Shown: positions 10,257 through 20,135, counted from the stretch's first letter. The stretch is 64,000 nt of DNA from Flavobacterium beibuense F44-8 (GCF_000769915.1 NZ_JRLV01000014.1:62001-126000), one strand, 5' to 3'. Made by a program: numbers and translations. Notes: a model not told the origin generated them from the sequence alone.

Positions 10257-10544
10257 ATGGGTAACGAGATAAAAACACATTTCCTTTTTGAAAAGGTAAA
10301 CTACAAAATACTTTTAATAGGCCTTGGCGTTATTTTACTGGGCTTTATACTTATGGCAGGTGGCGGTAGCGACGACCCTAAAGTATTTAGTGATGCTATT
10401 TTCAACTTTAGGAGAATAAGACTTGCACCTACTGTAGTGCTTATTGGTTTTGGCGTTACTATTTATGCCATACTTAAAAACCCGAACACTAAAAAAGACA
10501 GCAATTTTCCTGAAGACGCCGAAATTAAGAACTTCAAAAAATAA
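10257..10544 (+). CDS. DUF3098 family small membrane protein
   Basis: A 95-residue protein with two hydrophobic segments (ILLIGLGVILLGFILMAGGG and APTVVLIGFGVTIYAILK) joined by a short loop containing SDDPKVF and an IFNFRRIRLAP motif. DUF3098 proteins are typically coded between ftsX and uppP in Bacteroidetes, exactly as here, which supports the call. The function is unknown; the context suggests the cell envelope. Confidence 0.85.
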   Translation: MGNEIKTHFLFEKVNYKILLIGLGVILLGFILMAGGGSDDPKVFSDAIFNFRRIRLAPTVVLIGFGVTIYAILKNPNTKKDSNFPEDAEIKNFKK

Positions 10545-10553
10545 TTACCCCTA

Positions 10554-11339
10554 ATGGATTACTTACAGGCCATTATTATAGCCATCATTGAAGGCTTAAC
10601 CGAGTATTTACCTGTTTCATCTACCGGACACATGATTATCGCTTCCTCCTTTTTCGGGATTGCAGGCGACGATTTCACCAAACTGTTTACGATAGTTATA
10701 CAGCTTGGCGCTATACTTTCGGTAATTGTACTTTACTTTAAACGTTTTTTCCAAACGGTAGATTTTTACCTAAAACTACTGGTAGCCTTTATGCCTGCCG
10801 TAGTACTTGGATTATTATTAAGCGACTTTATAGACAGTCTGCTGGAAAGTCCGCTAACGGTAGCCATATCACTGGTTATAGGCGGAGTTATCCTTTTAAA
10901 GGTAGACGACTATTTTGGCGATTCTGAAAACACCGAAATAAGTTATGCTACCGCATTAAAAATAGGATTTTTTCAATGTATTGCCATGATACCGGGTGTA
11001 TCCAGGAGCGGTGCCAGTATTGTGGGTGGTATGTCGCAAAAGCTTTCGCGTAAGGCTGCTGCCGAATTCTCTTTCTTCCTGGCAGTACCTACCATGTTTG
11101 GCGCAACAGCAAAAAAATCATTTGATTACTATAAGGCCGGATTTGAACTTACCGGAGATCAGGTAAACCTACTTATAATCGGTAACATAGTTGCCTTTAT
11201 TGTAGGTACACTGGCCATAAAAACCTTTATTAATTACCTTAGCCGACACGGCTTTAAAGTGTTTGGCTACTACAGGATTCTTGCCGGACTGGCAGTAATT
11301 ATAATTCATTACTTTATTCACCCACTTACTATTATTTAA
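10554..11339 (+). CDS. uppP: Undecaprenyl-diphosphate phosphatase
   Basis: A 261-residue multi-pass membrane enzyme that dephosphorylates undecaprenyl diphosphate to recycle the lipid carrier for peptidoglycan synthesis; it also confers bacitracin tolerance. The first active-site motif [14 protein letters not shown] begins near residue 13 and the second, PGVSRSGAS, lies near residue 148. The stop overlaps the truB start by one base (TAATG), showing translational coupling. Confidence 0.97.
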   Translation: MDYLQAIIIAIIEGLTEYLPVSSTGHMIIASSFFGIAGDDFTKLFTIVIQLGAILSVIVLYFKRFFQTVDFYLKLLVAFMPAVVLGLLLSDFIDSLLESPLTVAISLVIGGVILLKVDDYFGDSENTEISYATALKIGFFQCIAMIPGVSRSGASIVGGMSQKLSRKAAAEFSFFLAVPTMFGATAKKSFDYYKAGFELTGDQVNLLIIGNIVAFIVGTLAIKTFINYLSRHGFKVFGYYRILAGLAVIIIHYFIHPLTII

Positions 11340-12040
11340 TGACGGCAGAAAGTTTTCAGGAAGGACAGGTAGTATTGATAGATAAACCACTGCAATGGAG
11401 TTCGTTTCAGGCAGTGAATAAAGTGAAGTGGGCCCTTAAAAAAAACTTAGGTTTAAAAAAGATAAAAGTAGGTCACGCCGGGACTCTTGACCCTCTGGCT
11501 ACCGGACTACTTATTATATGTACCGGAAAATTCACCAAACGTATCCCCGAACTACAGGGCATGGTAAAGGAATATACCGGAACTTTCCATATTGGAGCCA
11601 CTACCCCTTCGTATGATTTGGAAACGGAAGTAAATGCCACTTTCCCAACCGAACATATAACTGAAGAACTTATACTTGAAACCACTAAACAGTTTACCGG
11701 TGAGATAGACCAGAAACCTCCTGTATTTTCGGCCATCAAAAAAGACGGGAAACGCCTATACGAACATGCCCGAAAAGGTGAAGAGGTAGAAATTGCTTCC
11801 CGCAAAGTTACTGTACATGAGTTTGAAATTACCCGAGTAGCATTACCCGAAGTAGATTTCAGGATTGTTTGCAGCAAAGGAACTTACATTCGCTCTATCG
11901 CTAACGATTTTGGAGCTGCCATGCAAAGCGGTTCACACCTAACGGCATTACGCCGAACTAAAATAGGCGAGTTCTCGGTAGAGGATGCCATTTTACCCGA
12001 TGCTTTTGAAACTATGGTCAGAAGCCTGAATAACGAATAG
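11339..12040 (+). CDS. truB: tRNA pseudouridine(55) synthase
   Basis: A 233-residue TruB that isomerises U55 in the T-loop of tRNAs. The conserved LIDKP motif is near residue 13. The catalytic-aspartate block HAGTLDPLATGLL follows near residue 47, and KPPVFSAIKKDGKRLYEHAR is typical of the family. It is shorter than the E. coli enzyme and lacks an obvious PUA domain, as is common in this phylum. Confidence 0.97.
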   Translation: MTAESFQEGQVVLIDKPLQWSSFQAVNKVKWALKKNLGLKKIKVGHAGTLDPLATGLLIICTGKFTKRIPELQGMVKEYTGTFHIGATTPSYDLETEVNATFPTEHITEELILETTKQFTGEIDQKPPVFSAIKKDGKRLYEHARKGEEVEIASRKVTVHEFEITRVALPEVDFRIVCSKGTYIRSIANDFGAAMQSGSHLTALRRTKIGEFSVEDAILPDAFETMVRSLNNE

Positions 12041-12047
12041 CTTTAGG

Positions 12048-12055
12048 TATCTTTG
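12048..12055 (+). promoter_or_regulatory. -7 element very close to the YiiX-like start codon
   Basis: TATCTTTG fits TAnnTTTG but ends only four bases before the ATG at 12060. If used, transcription would start at or next to the start codon, giving a leaderless mRNA. No clear -33 was found. Confidence 0.35.
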
Positions 12056-12059
12056 CAGC

Positions 12060-12677
12060 ATGAAAAAAGCAATATTCTTTTTACTCTTAGCTGCAAACTC
12101 TCTTTTTGCACAAAACATAAAACTTAAAGACGGCGACCTTATTTTTCAGGATATGGATTGCGGTCCGCTATGTGATGCTATAGAAGCTGTTACCGAAGGC
12201 TATAACGGAAACGACTTTAGCCACATGGGTATGGTATACCACCGTAACGACACCGTTTATGTTATAGAAGCTGCCGGTAGTGCCGTTCGCCTTACTCCGC
12301 TGGAAAAGTTTTCAAAAAATACTTCAAAGCCCATGTATGTAGGAAGACTAAAAAGGAAACACCGTAAGCTTATCACTAAGGCTATCGATTTTTCACTGGA
12401 GCAGATTGGCGTTCCTTATGACGATGAATATGTATATGATAACGGCGCCTACTATTGCAGTGAACTTATTTATGATGCTTTTAAGTTTGCCAATAACGGA
12501 ACTCCGTTTTTTGAATTACAACCCATGACCTACAAAGAACCCGGCACAAACGATTACTTCCCTGCCTGGGTAGAATACTACAAAAGCATTAATGCCGATA
12601 TACCCGAAGGGTTGCCGGGGTGTAATCCGGGAGGAATATCAACTTCTAATAAGATTAAGGTTATCGGAACTATGTAA
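12060..12677 (+). CDS. YiiX/YebB-like permuted NlpC/P60 cysteine hydrolase
   Basis: A 205-residue secreted protein (signal MKKAIFFLLLAANSLFAQ). The features match the permuted papain-like NlpC/P60 group: KDGDLIFQ near residue 23, FSHMGMV with a candidate catalytic histidine near residue 56, and YYCSELIYDAF near residue 138 with the candidate catalytic cysteine. Members probably cut amide bonds in cell-wall peptides or lipids, but the substrate here is unknown. A terminator overlaps the stop codon. Confidence 0.82.
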   Translation: MKKAIFFLLLAANSLFAQNIKLKDGDLIFQDMDCGPLCDAIEAVTEGYNGNDFSHMGMVYHRNDTVYVIEAAGSAVRLTPLEKFSKNTSKPMYVGRLKRKHRKLITKAIDFSLEQIGVPYDDEYVYDNGAYYCSELIYDAFKFANNGTPFFELQPMTYKEPGTNDYFPAWVEYYKSINADIPEGLPGCNPGGISTSNKIKVIGTM

Positions 12678-12716
12678 AATAAAAAAGTCCGCTCAATGAG
12701 CGGACTTTTTTATTTT
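12676..12716. terminator. Bidirectional terminator overlapping two stop codons
   Basis: A 19-bp stem (AAAATAAAAAAGTCCGCTC at 12676-12694, complement at 12698-12716) with a 3-base loop. The A and T tracts are symmetric, so it can end transcription both ways. It includes the last bases of the stop codons of both convergent genes. Confidence 0.92.
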
Positions 12717-13323
12717 ACATATTCTCAGCGTTTTCAAGCAGTAGTGTTATCTCTTTCATAGTGCTTTCACCTTTATCGTGCAAATACCATTTTTGCAGTT
12801 CGGTTTTAGCCACCTGGTCAATAACACCGTGCTGTTCTTTATAATCCCTTATCAGTTTTGCCGCATCATGAGGTCTTGGTCCCCAGCTTCCGCGGGCAAT
12901 ATGGGTATCTTTCTCTACTAATACCAGCTTCGGAATAGACCTAGCACCGTTAGTTAAATATTCGTTCATTAGTTCGTCGTTATCATCACGAAGTACTATT
13001 TCAAGCTCCAGCTTATCGGTCTCATTAGCCATCTTGTTTATAACAGGCACTATCTGTGCTGCATCACCACACCAGCCTTCAGATATCACAAGCAATATAT
13101 GCTCTTTTTTAAGCTTGCCCAGTCTTTCTTTAATATCATCCGTTAACTTAATAGTTTTGTCAAGGCGATTCATCCTTACTTCGTTAAGCGAACTGTAATT
13201 GGTTAAATCTTCCGATTGTGTTGCCCCTGTAGACAGTCCGTTCTGAAGAAGCGAAGATATATGGTTTCTATACTCTGAATAAGAATAACTGTTATCCAGA
13301 CTTTTTTCTATTAGTGTACTCAT
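12715..13323 (-). CDS. Thioredoxin-fold protein with a single active-site cysteine
   Basis: A 202-residue cytosolic protein with a thioredoxin-like core. The active-site loop reads EGWCGDAAQ (C85), where classical thioredoxins have WCGPC, so the second cysteine is replaced. The cis-proline region is ARSIPKLVLV. The N-terminal 60 residues are helical. Related 'thioredoxin family' proteins with a WCGDA loop occur in several bacteria. A monothiol or non-redox role is inferred. Confidence 0.82.
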   Translation of the reverse strand: MSTLIEKSLDNSYSYSEYRNHISSLLQNGLSTGATQSEDLTNYSSLNEVRMNRLDKTIKLTDDIKERLGKLKKEHILLVISEGWCGDAAQIVPVINKMANETDKLELEIVLRDDNDELMNEYLTNGARSIPKLVLVEKDTHIARGSWGPRPHDAAKLIRDYKEQHGVIDQVAKTELQKWYLHDKGESTMKEITLLLENAENM

Positions 13324-13335
13324 AATATAAATTTG

Positions 13336-13358
13336 TGCAAAAGTAAATTACTTTTGCA
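13336..13358. promoter_or_regulatory. Back-to-back -7 elements in a 23-bp perfect palindrome
   Basis: The palindrome centred at 13347 contains TACTTTTG on the minus strand (13338-13345, facing the thioredoxin-fold gene at 13323) and TACTTTTG on the plus strand (13349-13356, facing the patatin gene at 13421). Both fit TAnnTTTG. The two promoters would compete for the same DNA. Confidence 0.55.
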
Positions 13359-13420
13359 ATAGCAAAAAAGAAGCCATCCAATAAAAAACTGTAATTTAGT
13401 CAGGTAATTCTAATCACACC

Positions 13421-14200
13421 ATGAAATTTGACAACAGCACTATAGGCCTTATTTTTTCGGGAGGAGGCTCAAAAGGCATAGCCCATGCAGGGGTACTTAA
13501 ATTTTTTGACGAAATAGGGATAAAACCATCCCACCTGGCAGGCACCAGTTCGGGTGCTATTGTGTCATCCTTATATGCTCACGGCAAATCGCCCGAAGAG
13601 ATACTGGAGTTCTTTAAATCCATATACTTTTTTCACTGGAAACACTTTACCTTCCGTAAGGCAGGTTTTATAGATTCTGAAGCTTTTAAAAGTTATTTTC
13701 ATTCGGCCTTTGGCGAAACCCTAATCGGGGAAATGAAATACCGTATGCATATTACCGCAACCGATTTGGTTTCCGGTAAACTTAAAATCTTTGGACCGGA
13801 AACAAAAATCGCCGATGCTGTACTGGCTTCATCTGCCTTTCCGGGTATCATATCACCTTATGAGATAGACGGTAAAATATACAGCGACGGCGGTATTATA
13901 AACCACTTTCCTACCGATGTATTGCAGGGACGCTGTGAAACCCTGATAGGAATATACGTTAGCCCTATACAAAAAATTGGCGCTAACGATTTGAAATCCA
14001 TCAAAACAGTAACCACGCGTGCTTACGATTTGCTTTCGGCAAACAGTAATATGCAAAAGTTTACCCTTTGCGATTGGGTTATCAGCCCCGATGAGCTTGC
14101 ACTGTACAGTACCTTTGAAACCAACAAGCAAAAAATGGAGGAAATTTTCAATATCGGGTACGAATCGGCAAAAAAATCCTACGAGGAGCTCATTGCGTAA
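13421..14200 (+). CDS. Patatin-like phospholipase
   Basis: A 259-residue serine lipid acyl hydrolase. The oxyanion motif SGGGSKG is at residues 13-19, the nucleophile elbow GTSSG at 41-45 (Ser43), and the dyad aspartate in SDGG near residue 156. This Ser-Asp dyad defines the patatin family, which hydrolyses acyl esters of membrane lipids. There is no signal peptide, so it is probably cytosolic or membrane-associated. It is a single gene between two promoters. Confidence 0.93.
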   Translation: MKFDNSTIGLIFSGGGSKGIAHAGVLKFFDEIGIKPSHLAGTSSGAIVSSLYAHGKSPEEILEFFKSIYFFHWKHFTFRKAGFIDSEAFKSYFHSAFGETLIGEMKYRMHITATDLVSGKLKIFGPETKIADAVLASSAFPGIISPYEIDGKIYSDGGIINHFPTDVLQGRCETLIGIYVSPIQKIGANDLKSIKTVTTRAYDLLSANSNMQKFTLCDWVISPDELALYSTFETNKQKMEEIFNIGYESAKKSYEELIA

Positions 14201-14253
14201 ATACCTATCATAAGCAGGGGTTAAAATTCTGTTTTAAGAAAAACAATAATTAC

Positions 14254-14261
14254 TATATTTG
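14254..14261 (+). promoter_or_regulatory. -7 element of the pyrH-frr operon
   Basis: TATATTTG exactly fits TAnnTTTG, 20 bases before the pyrH ATG. The -33 region is only loosely conserved. Confidence 0.55.
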
Positions 14262-14281
14262 CACCAGTCAAATATTACCCT

Positions 14282-14989
14282 ATGAAATATAAGAGAATCC
14301 TGTTAAAGCTAAGCGGCGAAGCCCTTATGGGCGACAGGCAGTATGGCATTGATCCTAAAAGACTTGCCGAATATGCCCACGAGATAAAACAAATACACGA
14401 TAAAGGTGTTGAAATAGCAATCGTTATTGGAGGCGGTAACATTTTTAGAGGTGTATCCGGAGCCAGCAACGGTATGGACAGGGTTCAGGGAGATTATATG
14501 GGAATGCTAGCTACCGTAATTAACGGTATGGCATTACAGGGAGCTCTTGAAGATGCCGGTATGCAAACCAGGCTGCAAACAGCCCTTAAAATTGAAGCTA
14601 TCGCAGAACCTTACATTAAAAGACGTGCTGTACGCCACCTTGAAAAAGGAAGAATTGTAATTTTTGGAGCCGGTACAGGTAACCCATACTTTACTACCGA
14701 TACAGCTGCAGTACTAAGAGGTGTGGAAGTACATGCCGATGTGATATTAAAAGGTACACGTGTTGACGGTATTTATACTGCCGACCCAGAAAAAGACGCT
14801 AACGCGACTAAATATGACACGCTTACTTTTGAAGACGTACTTCAAAAAGGCCTTAATGTAATGGATACAACTGCCTTTACACTTAGCCAGGAAAACGAAC
14901 TGCCTATTATAGTGTTTGATATGAACAAGGCAGGCAACCTTGTAAAAGTATGTGAAGGTGATACTGTAGGAACTACAGTAAGCGTTTAA
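14282..14989 (+). CDS. pyrH: Uridylate (UMP) kinase
   Basis: A 235-residue hexameric bacterial UMP kinase of the amino-acid-kinase fold that makes UDP from UMP and ATP. The sequence shows KLSGEALMG at residue 9, [10 protein letters not shown] near residue 50, a [13 protein letters not shown] block near residue 140 and the [11 protein letters not shown] stretch. It is followed after 25 bases by frr, the usual bacterial arrangement. Confidence 0.98.
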   Translation: MKYKRILLKLSGEALMGDRQYGIDPKRLAEYAHEIKQIHDKGVEIAIVIGGGNIFRGVSGASNGMDRVQGDYMGMLATVINGMALQGALEDAGMQTRLQTALKIEAIAEPYIKRRAVRHLEKGRIVIFGAGTGNPYFTTDTAAVLRGVEVHADVILKGTRVDGIYTADPEKDANATKYDTLTFEDVLQKGLNVMDTTAFTLSQENELPIIVFDMNKAGNLVKVCEGDTVGTTVSV

Positions 14990-15014
14990 CTAAAAACTGA
15001 AAAGAAACAGCATT

Positions 15015-15575
15015 ATGGAAGAAATAGATTTTATTTTAGATAGTAGCGAAGAGTCAATGAAAGGATCTCTTAGTCACCTTGAAAAAGAATTCCTTAACAT
15101 CCGTGCAGGTAAAGCAAGCCCTGCCATGCTTGGTGGTGTAAAAGTAGATTACTACGGTGCTCAAACACCTCTTTCTCAGGTTGCAAACGTTAATACTCCC
15201 GATGCAAGAACCTTAACGGTTACACCTTGGGAAAAAGCTATGTTACAGCCAATTGAAAAAGCAATTATGATTGCTAACCTTGGTTTTAACCCAATGAACA
15301 ATGGTGAGAATATCATCATTAACATTCCGGCATTAACAGAGGAAAGAAGAAGGGATCTTGTAAAGCAGGCTAAAGCGGAAGCTGAAGATGCTAAAATTGG
15401 TGTACGAAATGCCCGTAAGGATGCTAACACCGAAATCAAGAAACTTGAAAAAGACGGTATGTCTGAAGATGTTTGTAAAAAAGCAGAAGACGATATACAG
15501 GAGCTTACCAATGCTTACATTAAGAAAATAGATGACCTACTGGCTCACAAAGAGGCCGAGATCATGAAAGTATAA
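15015..15575 (+). CDS. frr: Ribosome recycling factor
   Basis: A 186-residue factor that with EF-G splits post-termination ribosomes. The N-terminal helix with LSHLEKEFLNIRAGKASPAML, the YYGAQTPLSQVANVNTPDAR beta domain and the C-terminal helices with RRDLVKQAKAEAEDAKI are characteristic. Co-transcribed with pyrH and followed by a terminator. Confidence 0.98.
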   Translation: MEEIDFILDSSEESMKGSLSHLEKEFLNIRAGKASPAMLGGVKVDYYGAQTPLSQVANVNTPDARTLTVTPWEKAMLQPIEKAIMIANLGFNPMNNGENIIINIPALTEERRRDLVKQAKAEAEDAKIGVRNARKDANTEIKKLEKDGMSEDVCKKAEDDIQELTNAYIKKIDDLLAHKEAEIMKV

Positions 15576-15583
15576 GTTTTAAG

Positions 15584-15612
15584 GTCCGCTGGTAACAGCG
15601 GACTCTTTGTTT
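15584..15612 (+). terminator. Terminator after frr
   Basis: Perfect 8-bp stem GTCCGCTG / CAGCGGAC (15584-15591, 15596-15603) with a GTAA loop and a T-rich tail. Confidence 0.82.
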
Positions 15613-15616
15613 ATAC

Positions 15617-15624
15617 TATCTTTG
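15617..15624 (+). promoter_or_regulatory. -7 element for the DUF5686 gene
   Basis: TATCTTTG fits TAnnTTTG. It lies right after the frr terminator and 41 bases before the ATG at 15666. Confidence 0.45.
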
Positions 15625-15665
15625 TAACAATTTTACGTATTGCGCGTTTAGCTTTAAAAACCCCT

Positions 15666-18158
15666 ATGAGAGTTATTACCGTCCTGCTTTTTTTGTTCAG
15701 CATGGCTGCCAACGCCCAGTTTACAATAACCGGGATAGTTAAGGACGGCAGTACTAACTCACCGCTGCCTTTTGCTACTATAAAAACACAGGAAGGCAAT
15801 ACCATTATTGGTGATCTGGATGGTAAATTTATAATAGAAAGCAAAACCAGGCTACAAAGCATAACCATTACCTACACCGGTTATGAAGCCAAAACCATTA
15901 AAACCCACAGCGGAAAAAAATTTTATACCGTAGCACTTAAATCCAAACCAAATGAACTGGAGGAACTGGTTATTAACCAAACCAACAAGGCTACAACTAT
16001 AATAAAACATGCCATCCGTATTAAGGAGAATAATGACCCGCAACAAAAACTAAACAGTTTTAAATACAAAACCTACAACAAACTTATTGTTACTGCAAAT
16101 CCAGATTCCATCAGTTCAAAACTGGATTCGGTTTACCTATATGAAAAAACCGGACGCAGGATATTAAAAATAGACTCGACCGACTATAAATTCAAAAAGC
16201 TGATTGAAAAGCAACACCTATATCAAACTGAAAAAATATCGGAATTCAGCTATACAAAAAAAGACGGACTTAAAGAAAATATACTTGCCGCACGTATGGC
16301 AGGCTTCAAACAACCCGTGTATGAATTTATAGGCCTTAGCCTGCAATCCTATTCGGTTTATAATGATGTAGATTTATTGGAAACCAAGTACAGGGGACCT
16401 TTATCATACAACGCACTTTTAGAGTACAAATACAGAATACTCGACACGGTATATATAGACAACCGCAAAACGTTCATGATCTATTTTACCCCAAAACGAG
16501 CTAACAAGAAAAAAAGGCTATACGGACTTGTATACATAGACAGCAATACCTTTGGCATTGCTAAAGCAGTATTCAGAGTAAAAAACGTACTGGACATAAC
16601 CTCTACCCACCTGTTTAAGTTTGAAGAAGAACAGGGCGTTTGGTTTCCCGACAGGAAAACCCTTAAAATAGTAAAAGGAAATAACCGCGAAGACATAAAT
16701 ATACTGGGTGAAACCATCAAATTTGACGCTATAAACACCACAAGCCCCGACAGGGATAAAGAACCGTCTGACTTTGTATATGTATATTCTGAATCCATTA
16801 ATTCGGATAAGGAATTCAATATCCCGCTAACCATAAGAAGACCGGCTATTGCTATAGAGATAAATGAAGAAGCCATAACCCGCCCTGAAAGTTACTGGAC
16901 ACAACACAGAGCCGACACACTGGACGAGCGCAGTATTAAAACCTACCCTGCACTGGATAGTATTTTAACCAAGGAAAGAATAGAACAGTTTATCAACTTA
17001 GGCAAAAGAGTTATTACCGGATACCTTCCTGTTGGCTTTTTTGACTTTGACCTGAGACAGATTATAAAATACAACAACTATGAAGGCGTGAGGTTTGGCG
17101 TAGGCGGAATAACCAATAATAAATTCTCTGAAGTATTTCGAATCAGTACTTATGGTGCTTATGGTACTAAAGACGGACAGTTTAAATACAATCTTGGCGG
17201 AGCTGTACGACTGGGGCGTTTTTCAGATTCATGGATTGGAGGCTCTTTTACCGAAGACGTACAGGAAATTGGCAGTACCACGTTTGCTACAGATAAACGG
17301 GTATTTAAAATATACGACCCACGCCCTATAAACGTTTCTACTTTCTATAAGTACCGAAAATGGCATGGTTATATTGAAACCAAAATAATCCCGAAAACAG
17401 AAAGCCGTTGGGGTTTTAGTCGCACCAGTGTAGAGCCGCGTTTTGACTATGCTTTTAATACTAACGGACATTTATACACCAAATACAACCTTAGCACATT
17501 TGAGGCTGCCCTGCAATGGAATCCGTTTAGTGACTTCATGCAAACACCCGAAGGACGTATTGAAATTGAAAAACGATTCCCGAAATTTACATTCCAGTAC
17601 ACTCAGGCAGTTACAGGATTATTTGACAGTGATTTTACTTTTGGCAAACTCGATTTCAGAACCGAGTATGAGAGAAAATACATAAACGGACAAAAAACAT
17701 CGTTGGTTATACAGGGAGGTTTAGCCATGGGCGACACCCCTATTACCCACCTGTACAGTACCTCGCCAAACAACCTTGATAAAGACGGCGTTATAGCCCG
17801 TATTACCTTTGCCGGTAAAAACAGTTTTGAGACGATGTACTTTAACGAGTTCTTCTCGAGCCAGTATGCCATGTTTCAGGTAAAACATGCTTTTAGAAGA
17901 TTAAACCTTTTTGGCGACATTAAGCTTAGTCCGGTACTGGTAACCCGAGGCGTTTGGGGTAACATGGAAAGTCCGGAAAAACATGTGGGACAGCCATACA
18001 ATACGCTTGAAAAAGGTTTCTATGAAAGCGGAGTGGAACTTAATGAAATATTTAAAGGGCTTGGATTAACGGCCTTTTACCGTTACGGCCCCTACCATTT
18101 ACCCGAGTTTGACCGTAACATATCCATTAAGCTGTCTTTTGTATTCAGCCTGTTTTAG
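15666..18158 (+). CDS. DUF5686 outer-membrane protein with carboxypeptidase-like domain
   Basis: An 830-residue secreted protein. After a signal peptide (ends NAQ) a carboxypeptidase-regulatory-like beta domain spans about residues 18-95 (ITGIVKDGSTNSPLPFATI, later SITITYTGYEAKTI). The remainder is the DUF5686 region, rich in amphipathic strands with a C-terminal phenylalanine (SIKLSFVFSLF), as in barrels. Such proteins are common in Bacteroidetes and have no proven role. Its 3' end overlaps the convergent sugE gene by four bases. Confidence 0.82.
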   Translation: MRVITVLLFLFSMAANAQFTITGIVKDGSTNSPLPFATIKTQEGNTIIGDLDGKFIIESKTRLQSITITYTGYEAKTIKTHSGKKFYTVALKSKPNELEELVINQTNKATTIIKHAIRIKENNDPQQKLNSFKYKTYNKLIVTANPDSISSKLDSVYLYEKTGRRILKIDSTDYKFKKLIEKQHLYQTEKISEFSYTKKDGLKENILAARMAGFKQPVYEFIGLSLQSYSVYNDVDLLETKYRGPLSYNALLEYKYRILDTVYIDNRKTFMIYFTPKRANKKKRLYGLVYIDSNTFGIAKAVFRVKNVLDITSTHLFKFEEEQGVWFPDRKTLKIVKGNNREDINILGETIKFDAINTTSPDRDKEPSDFVYVYSESINSDKEFNIPLTIRRPAIAIEINEEAITRPESYWTQHRADTLDERSIKTYPALDSILTKERIEQFINLGKRVITGYLPVGFFDFDLRQIIKYNNYEGVRFGVGGITNNKFSEVFRISTYGAYGTKDGQFKYNLGGAVRLGRFSDSWIGGSFTEDVQEIGSTTFATDKRVFKIYDPRPINVSTFYKYRKWHGYIETKIIPKTESRWGFSRTSVEPRFDYAFNTNGHLYTKYNLSTFEAALQWNPFSDFMQTPEGRIEIEKRFPKFTFQYTQAVTGLFDSDFTFGKLDFRTEYERKYINGQKTSLVIQGGLAMGDTPITHLYSTSPNNLDKDGVIARITFAGKNSFETMYFNEFFSSQYAMFQVKHAFRRLNLFGDIKLSPVLVTRGVWGNMESPEKHVGQPYNTLEKGFYESGVELNEIFKGLGLTAFYRYGPYHLPEFDRNISIKLSFVFSLF

Positions 18159-18481
18159 TGCGAAACAAATTTTAGCCCAATAATCGAAGCTATCAGTGTA
18201 GTGATAAAGAAAAGCCTCCAGAAATCGGCAGGTTCTTTAAACACAACAATCCCCACTAAAACCGTACCTACAGCCCCTACCCCTGTCCATACCGCATAAG
18301 CAGTACCAATAGGCAGTGTTTGGGTAGCCTTATACAATAAAAACATACTAATAGCAAGGCATACAAAAAAACCTCCCATCCATAATTGAGAGGCAGTTCC
18401 GGTAGTCTCTTTAGCCTTACCAAGGCAGGAAGCAAAACCTACTTCAAAAAGCCCTGCTATAACAAGTAAAATCCAGTTCAT
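18155..18481 (-). CDS. sugE: SMR-family exporter of the Gdx/SugE type
   Basis: A 108-residue four-helix small multidrug-resistance protein. The essential glutamate is in GLFEVGFA (Glu13). The stretch LPIGTAYAVWTGVGAVG and the ending IGLKFVSH match the SugE/Gdx branch, which exports guanidinium in exchange for protons, rather than EmrE-type multidrug pumps. It is encoded alone, so it likely acts as a dual-topology homodimer. No guanidine riboswitch is apparent upstream. Confidence 0.85.
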   Translation of the reverse strand: MNWILLVIAGLFEVGFASCLGKAKETTGTASQLWMGGFFVCLAISMFLLYKATQTLPIGTAYAVWTGVGAVGTVLVGIVVFKEPADFWRLFFITTLIASIIGLKFVSH

Positions 18482-18579
18482 GGCACTATTGTTTAAGTAA
18501 AGGCAAAGATACTACTTTAAGACAAGGTAAAGTTTTCCAAATTATGGTTTTAATATTTACACCTTTTTGTTGTTTTTAC

Positions 18580-18587
18580 TACATTTG
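18580..18587 (+). promoter_or_regulatory. -7 element of asnS
   Basis: TACATTTG fits TAnnTTTG, 72 bases before the asnS ATG, giving a leader of roughly 65 bases. The -33 region (about 18556) is degenerate. Confidence 0.5.
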
Positions 18588-18659
18588 CAGGCATTTGTAT
18601 TTTGAAAAACATCAAAACACAGCTGATTTGCGGTTTATTCTATTTAATTTATTATAAAA

Positions 18660-20093
18660 ATGAAACACACAAAAGTTAAAGACCTGTTGAATAGCACCAA
18701 CACGATTGATGAAGTATCAGTAAAAGGATGGGTAAGAACTTTTAGAAATAATCAGTTTATAGCACTGAACGATGGTTCGGTTATACATAATATCCAATGC
18801 GTTGTTGACTTTGAAAATACTCCGGAAGAAACGTTAAAACGTATCACTACCGGAGCAGCAGTTGCCATTAAAGGTAGCCTTGTGGAGAGCCAGGGTAAAG
18901 GACAGAAATATGAGATAAAAGTTTCGCAGGTTGAAATTTTAGGAGACAGTGACGCTGAGAAATTCCCTATGCAGCCTAAAAAACACTCTCTTGAATTTTT
19001 AAGAGAAAACGCACACCTTAGAACACGTACTAACCTTTTTGGAGCAATTATGAGGGTGCGTTCGGTACTATCATTTGCCATCCACCAGTATTTTCAGGAA
19101 AAAGGATTTGTGTATGTAAACACACCTATCATTACCGGTAGTGATGCCGAAGGTGCAGGTGAAATGTTCAAGGTTACTGCATTACCGTTTGACAAAACAC
19201 CACGTACAGAGGAAGGCAAAGTAGACTATAAAGAAGATTTCTTCGGTAAAGAAACAAACCTTACCGTATCGGGTCAGCTTGAGGCAGAAACTTATGCTAT
19301 GTCTTTAGGACAGGTATATACATTCGGCCCTACTTTCCGTGCTGAAAACTCTAACACATCACGTCACCTTGCCGAGTTTTGGATGGTTGAGCCTGAGGTT
19401 GCCTTTAACGACCTTGACGCTAACATGGATCTTGCTGAAGATTTTATCCAGTATGTTATTAAATATGCAATGGAAAGATGTGAGGATGACCTTAAGTTCC
19501 TTGACGAGCGCCTTGCGGCTGAAGAAAAACAGAAGCCACAAAACGAGCGTAGCGGTATGGGGCTTTTAGAGAAACTTCAGTTTGTACTGGAAAATAACTT
19601 TAAGCGTGTTAGCTATACAGAAGCTATTGACATCCTTAAAAACTCTAAACCTAACAAGAACAAGAAGTTCAACTATATTATTGAAGAATGGGGTGCCGAC
19701 CTTCAAAGTGAGCACGAGCGTTACCTTGTAGAGAAACACTTTAAATCTCCTGTAATCCTGTTTGATTACCCTGCTAAGATCAAAGCATTCTATATGCGCC
19801 TTAACGACGACAACAAAACCGTTCGTGCTATGGATATTCTTTTCCCTGGTATTGGAGAAATTGTGGGTGGTTCACAAAGAGAAGAACGTCTTGACATACT
19901 TCAGCAAAAAATTGCCGAGCTTGGTATCGACGAGGAAGAACTATGGTGGTATCTTGACACACGCCGTTTCGGTACTGCTGTACACAGTGGTTTCGGACTT
20001 GGTTTTGAGCGTTTAGTACTGTTCGTTACCGGTATGAGTAACATCCGCGACGTGATTCCTTTCCCAAGGACTCCGCAAAACGCTGAGTTTTAA
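18660..20093 (+). CDS. asnS: Asparaginyl-tRNA synthetase
   Basis: A 477-residue class IIb synthetase that charges tRNA-Asn directly. The N-terminal OB-fold anticodon-binding domain ([20 protein letters not shown]) is followed by the catalytic core with motif 2 ([20 protein letters not shown]) and motif 3 ([15 protein letters not shown]). The end [16 protein letters not shown] is typical of AsnRS. Single gene with its own promoter and terminator. Confidence 0.98.
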   Translation: MKHTKVKDLLNSTNTIDEVSVKGWVRTFRNNQFIALNDGSVIHNIQCVVDFENTPEETLKRITTGAAVAIKGSLVESQGKGQKYEIKVSQVEILGDSDAEKFPMQPKKHSLEFLRENAHLRTRTNLFGAIMRVRSVLSFAIHQYFQEKGFVYVNTPIITGSDAEGAGEMFKVTALPFDKTPRTEEGKVDYKEDFFGKETNLTVSGQLEAETYAMSLGQVYTFGPTFRAENSNTSRHLAEFWMVEPEVAFNDLDANMDLAEDFIQYVIKYAMERCEDDLKFLDERLAAEEKQKPQNERSGMGLLEKLQFVLENNFKRVSYTEAIDILKNSKPNKNKKFNYIIEEWGADLQSEHERYLVEKHFKSPVILFDYPAKIKAFYMRLNDDNKTVRAMDILFPGIGEIVGGSQREERLDILQQKIAELGIDEEELWWYLDTRRFGTAVHSGFGLGFERLVLFVTGMSNIRDVIPFPRTPQNAEF

Positions 20094-20135
20094 TTTCAAA
20101 AAATTAGTATTGAGAATTGAGATATTAGAATATTA

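Noticed and set aside
18482..18659. Guanidine riboswitch upstream of sugE
   Set aside because: No ACGR-type or paired hairpin consensus visible; only a short leader.
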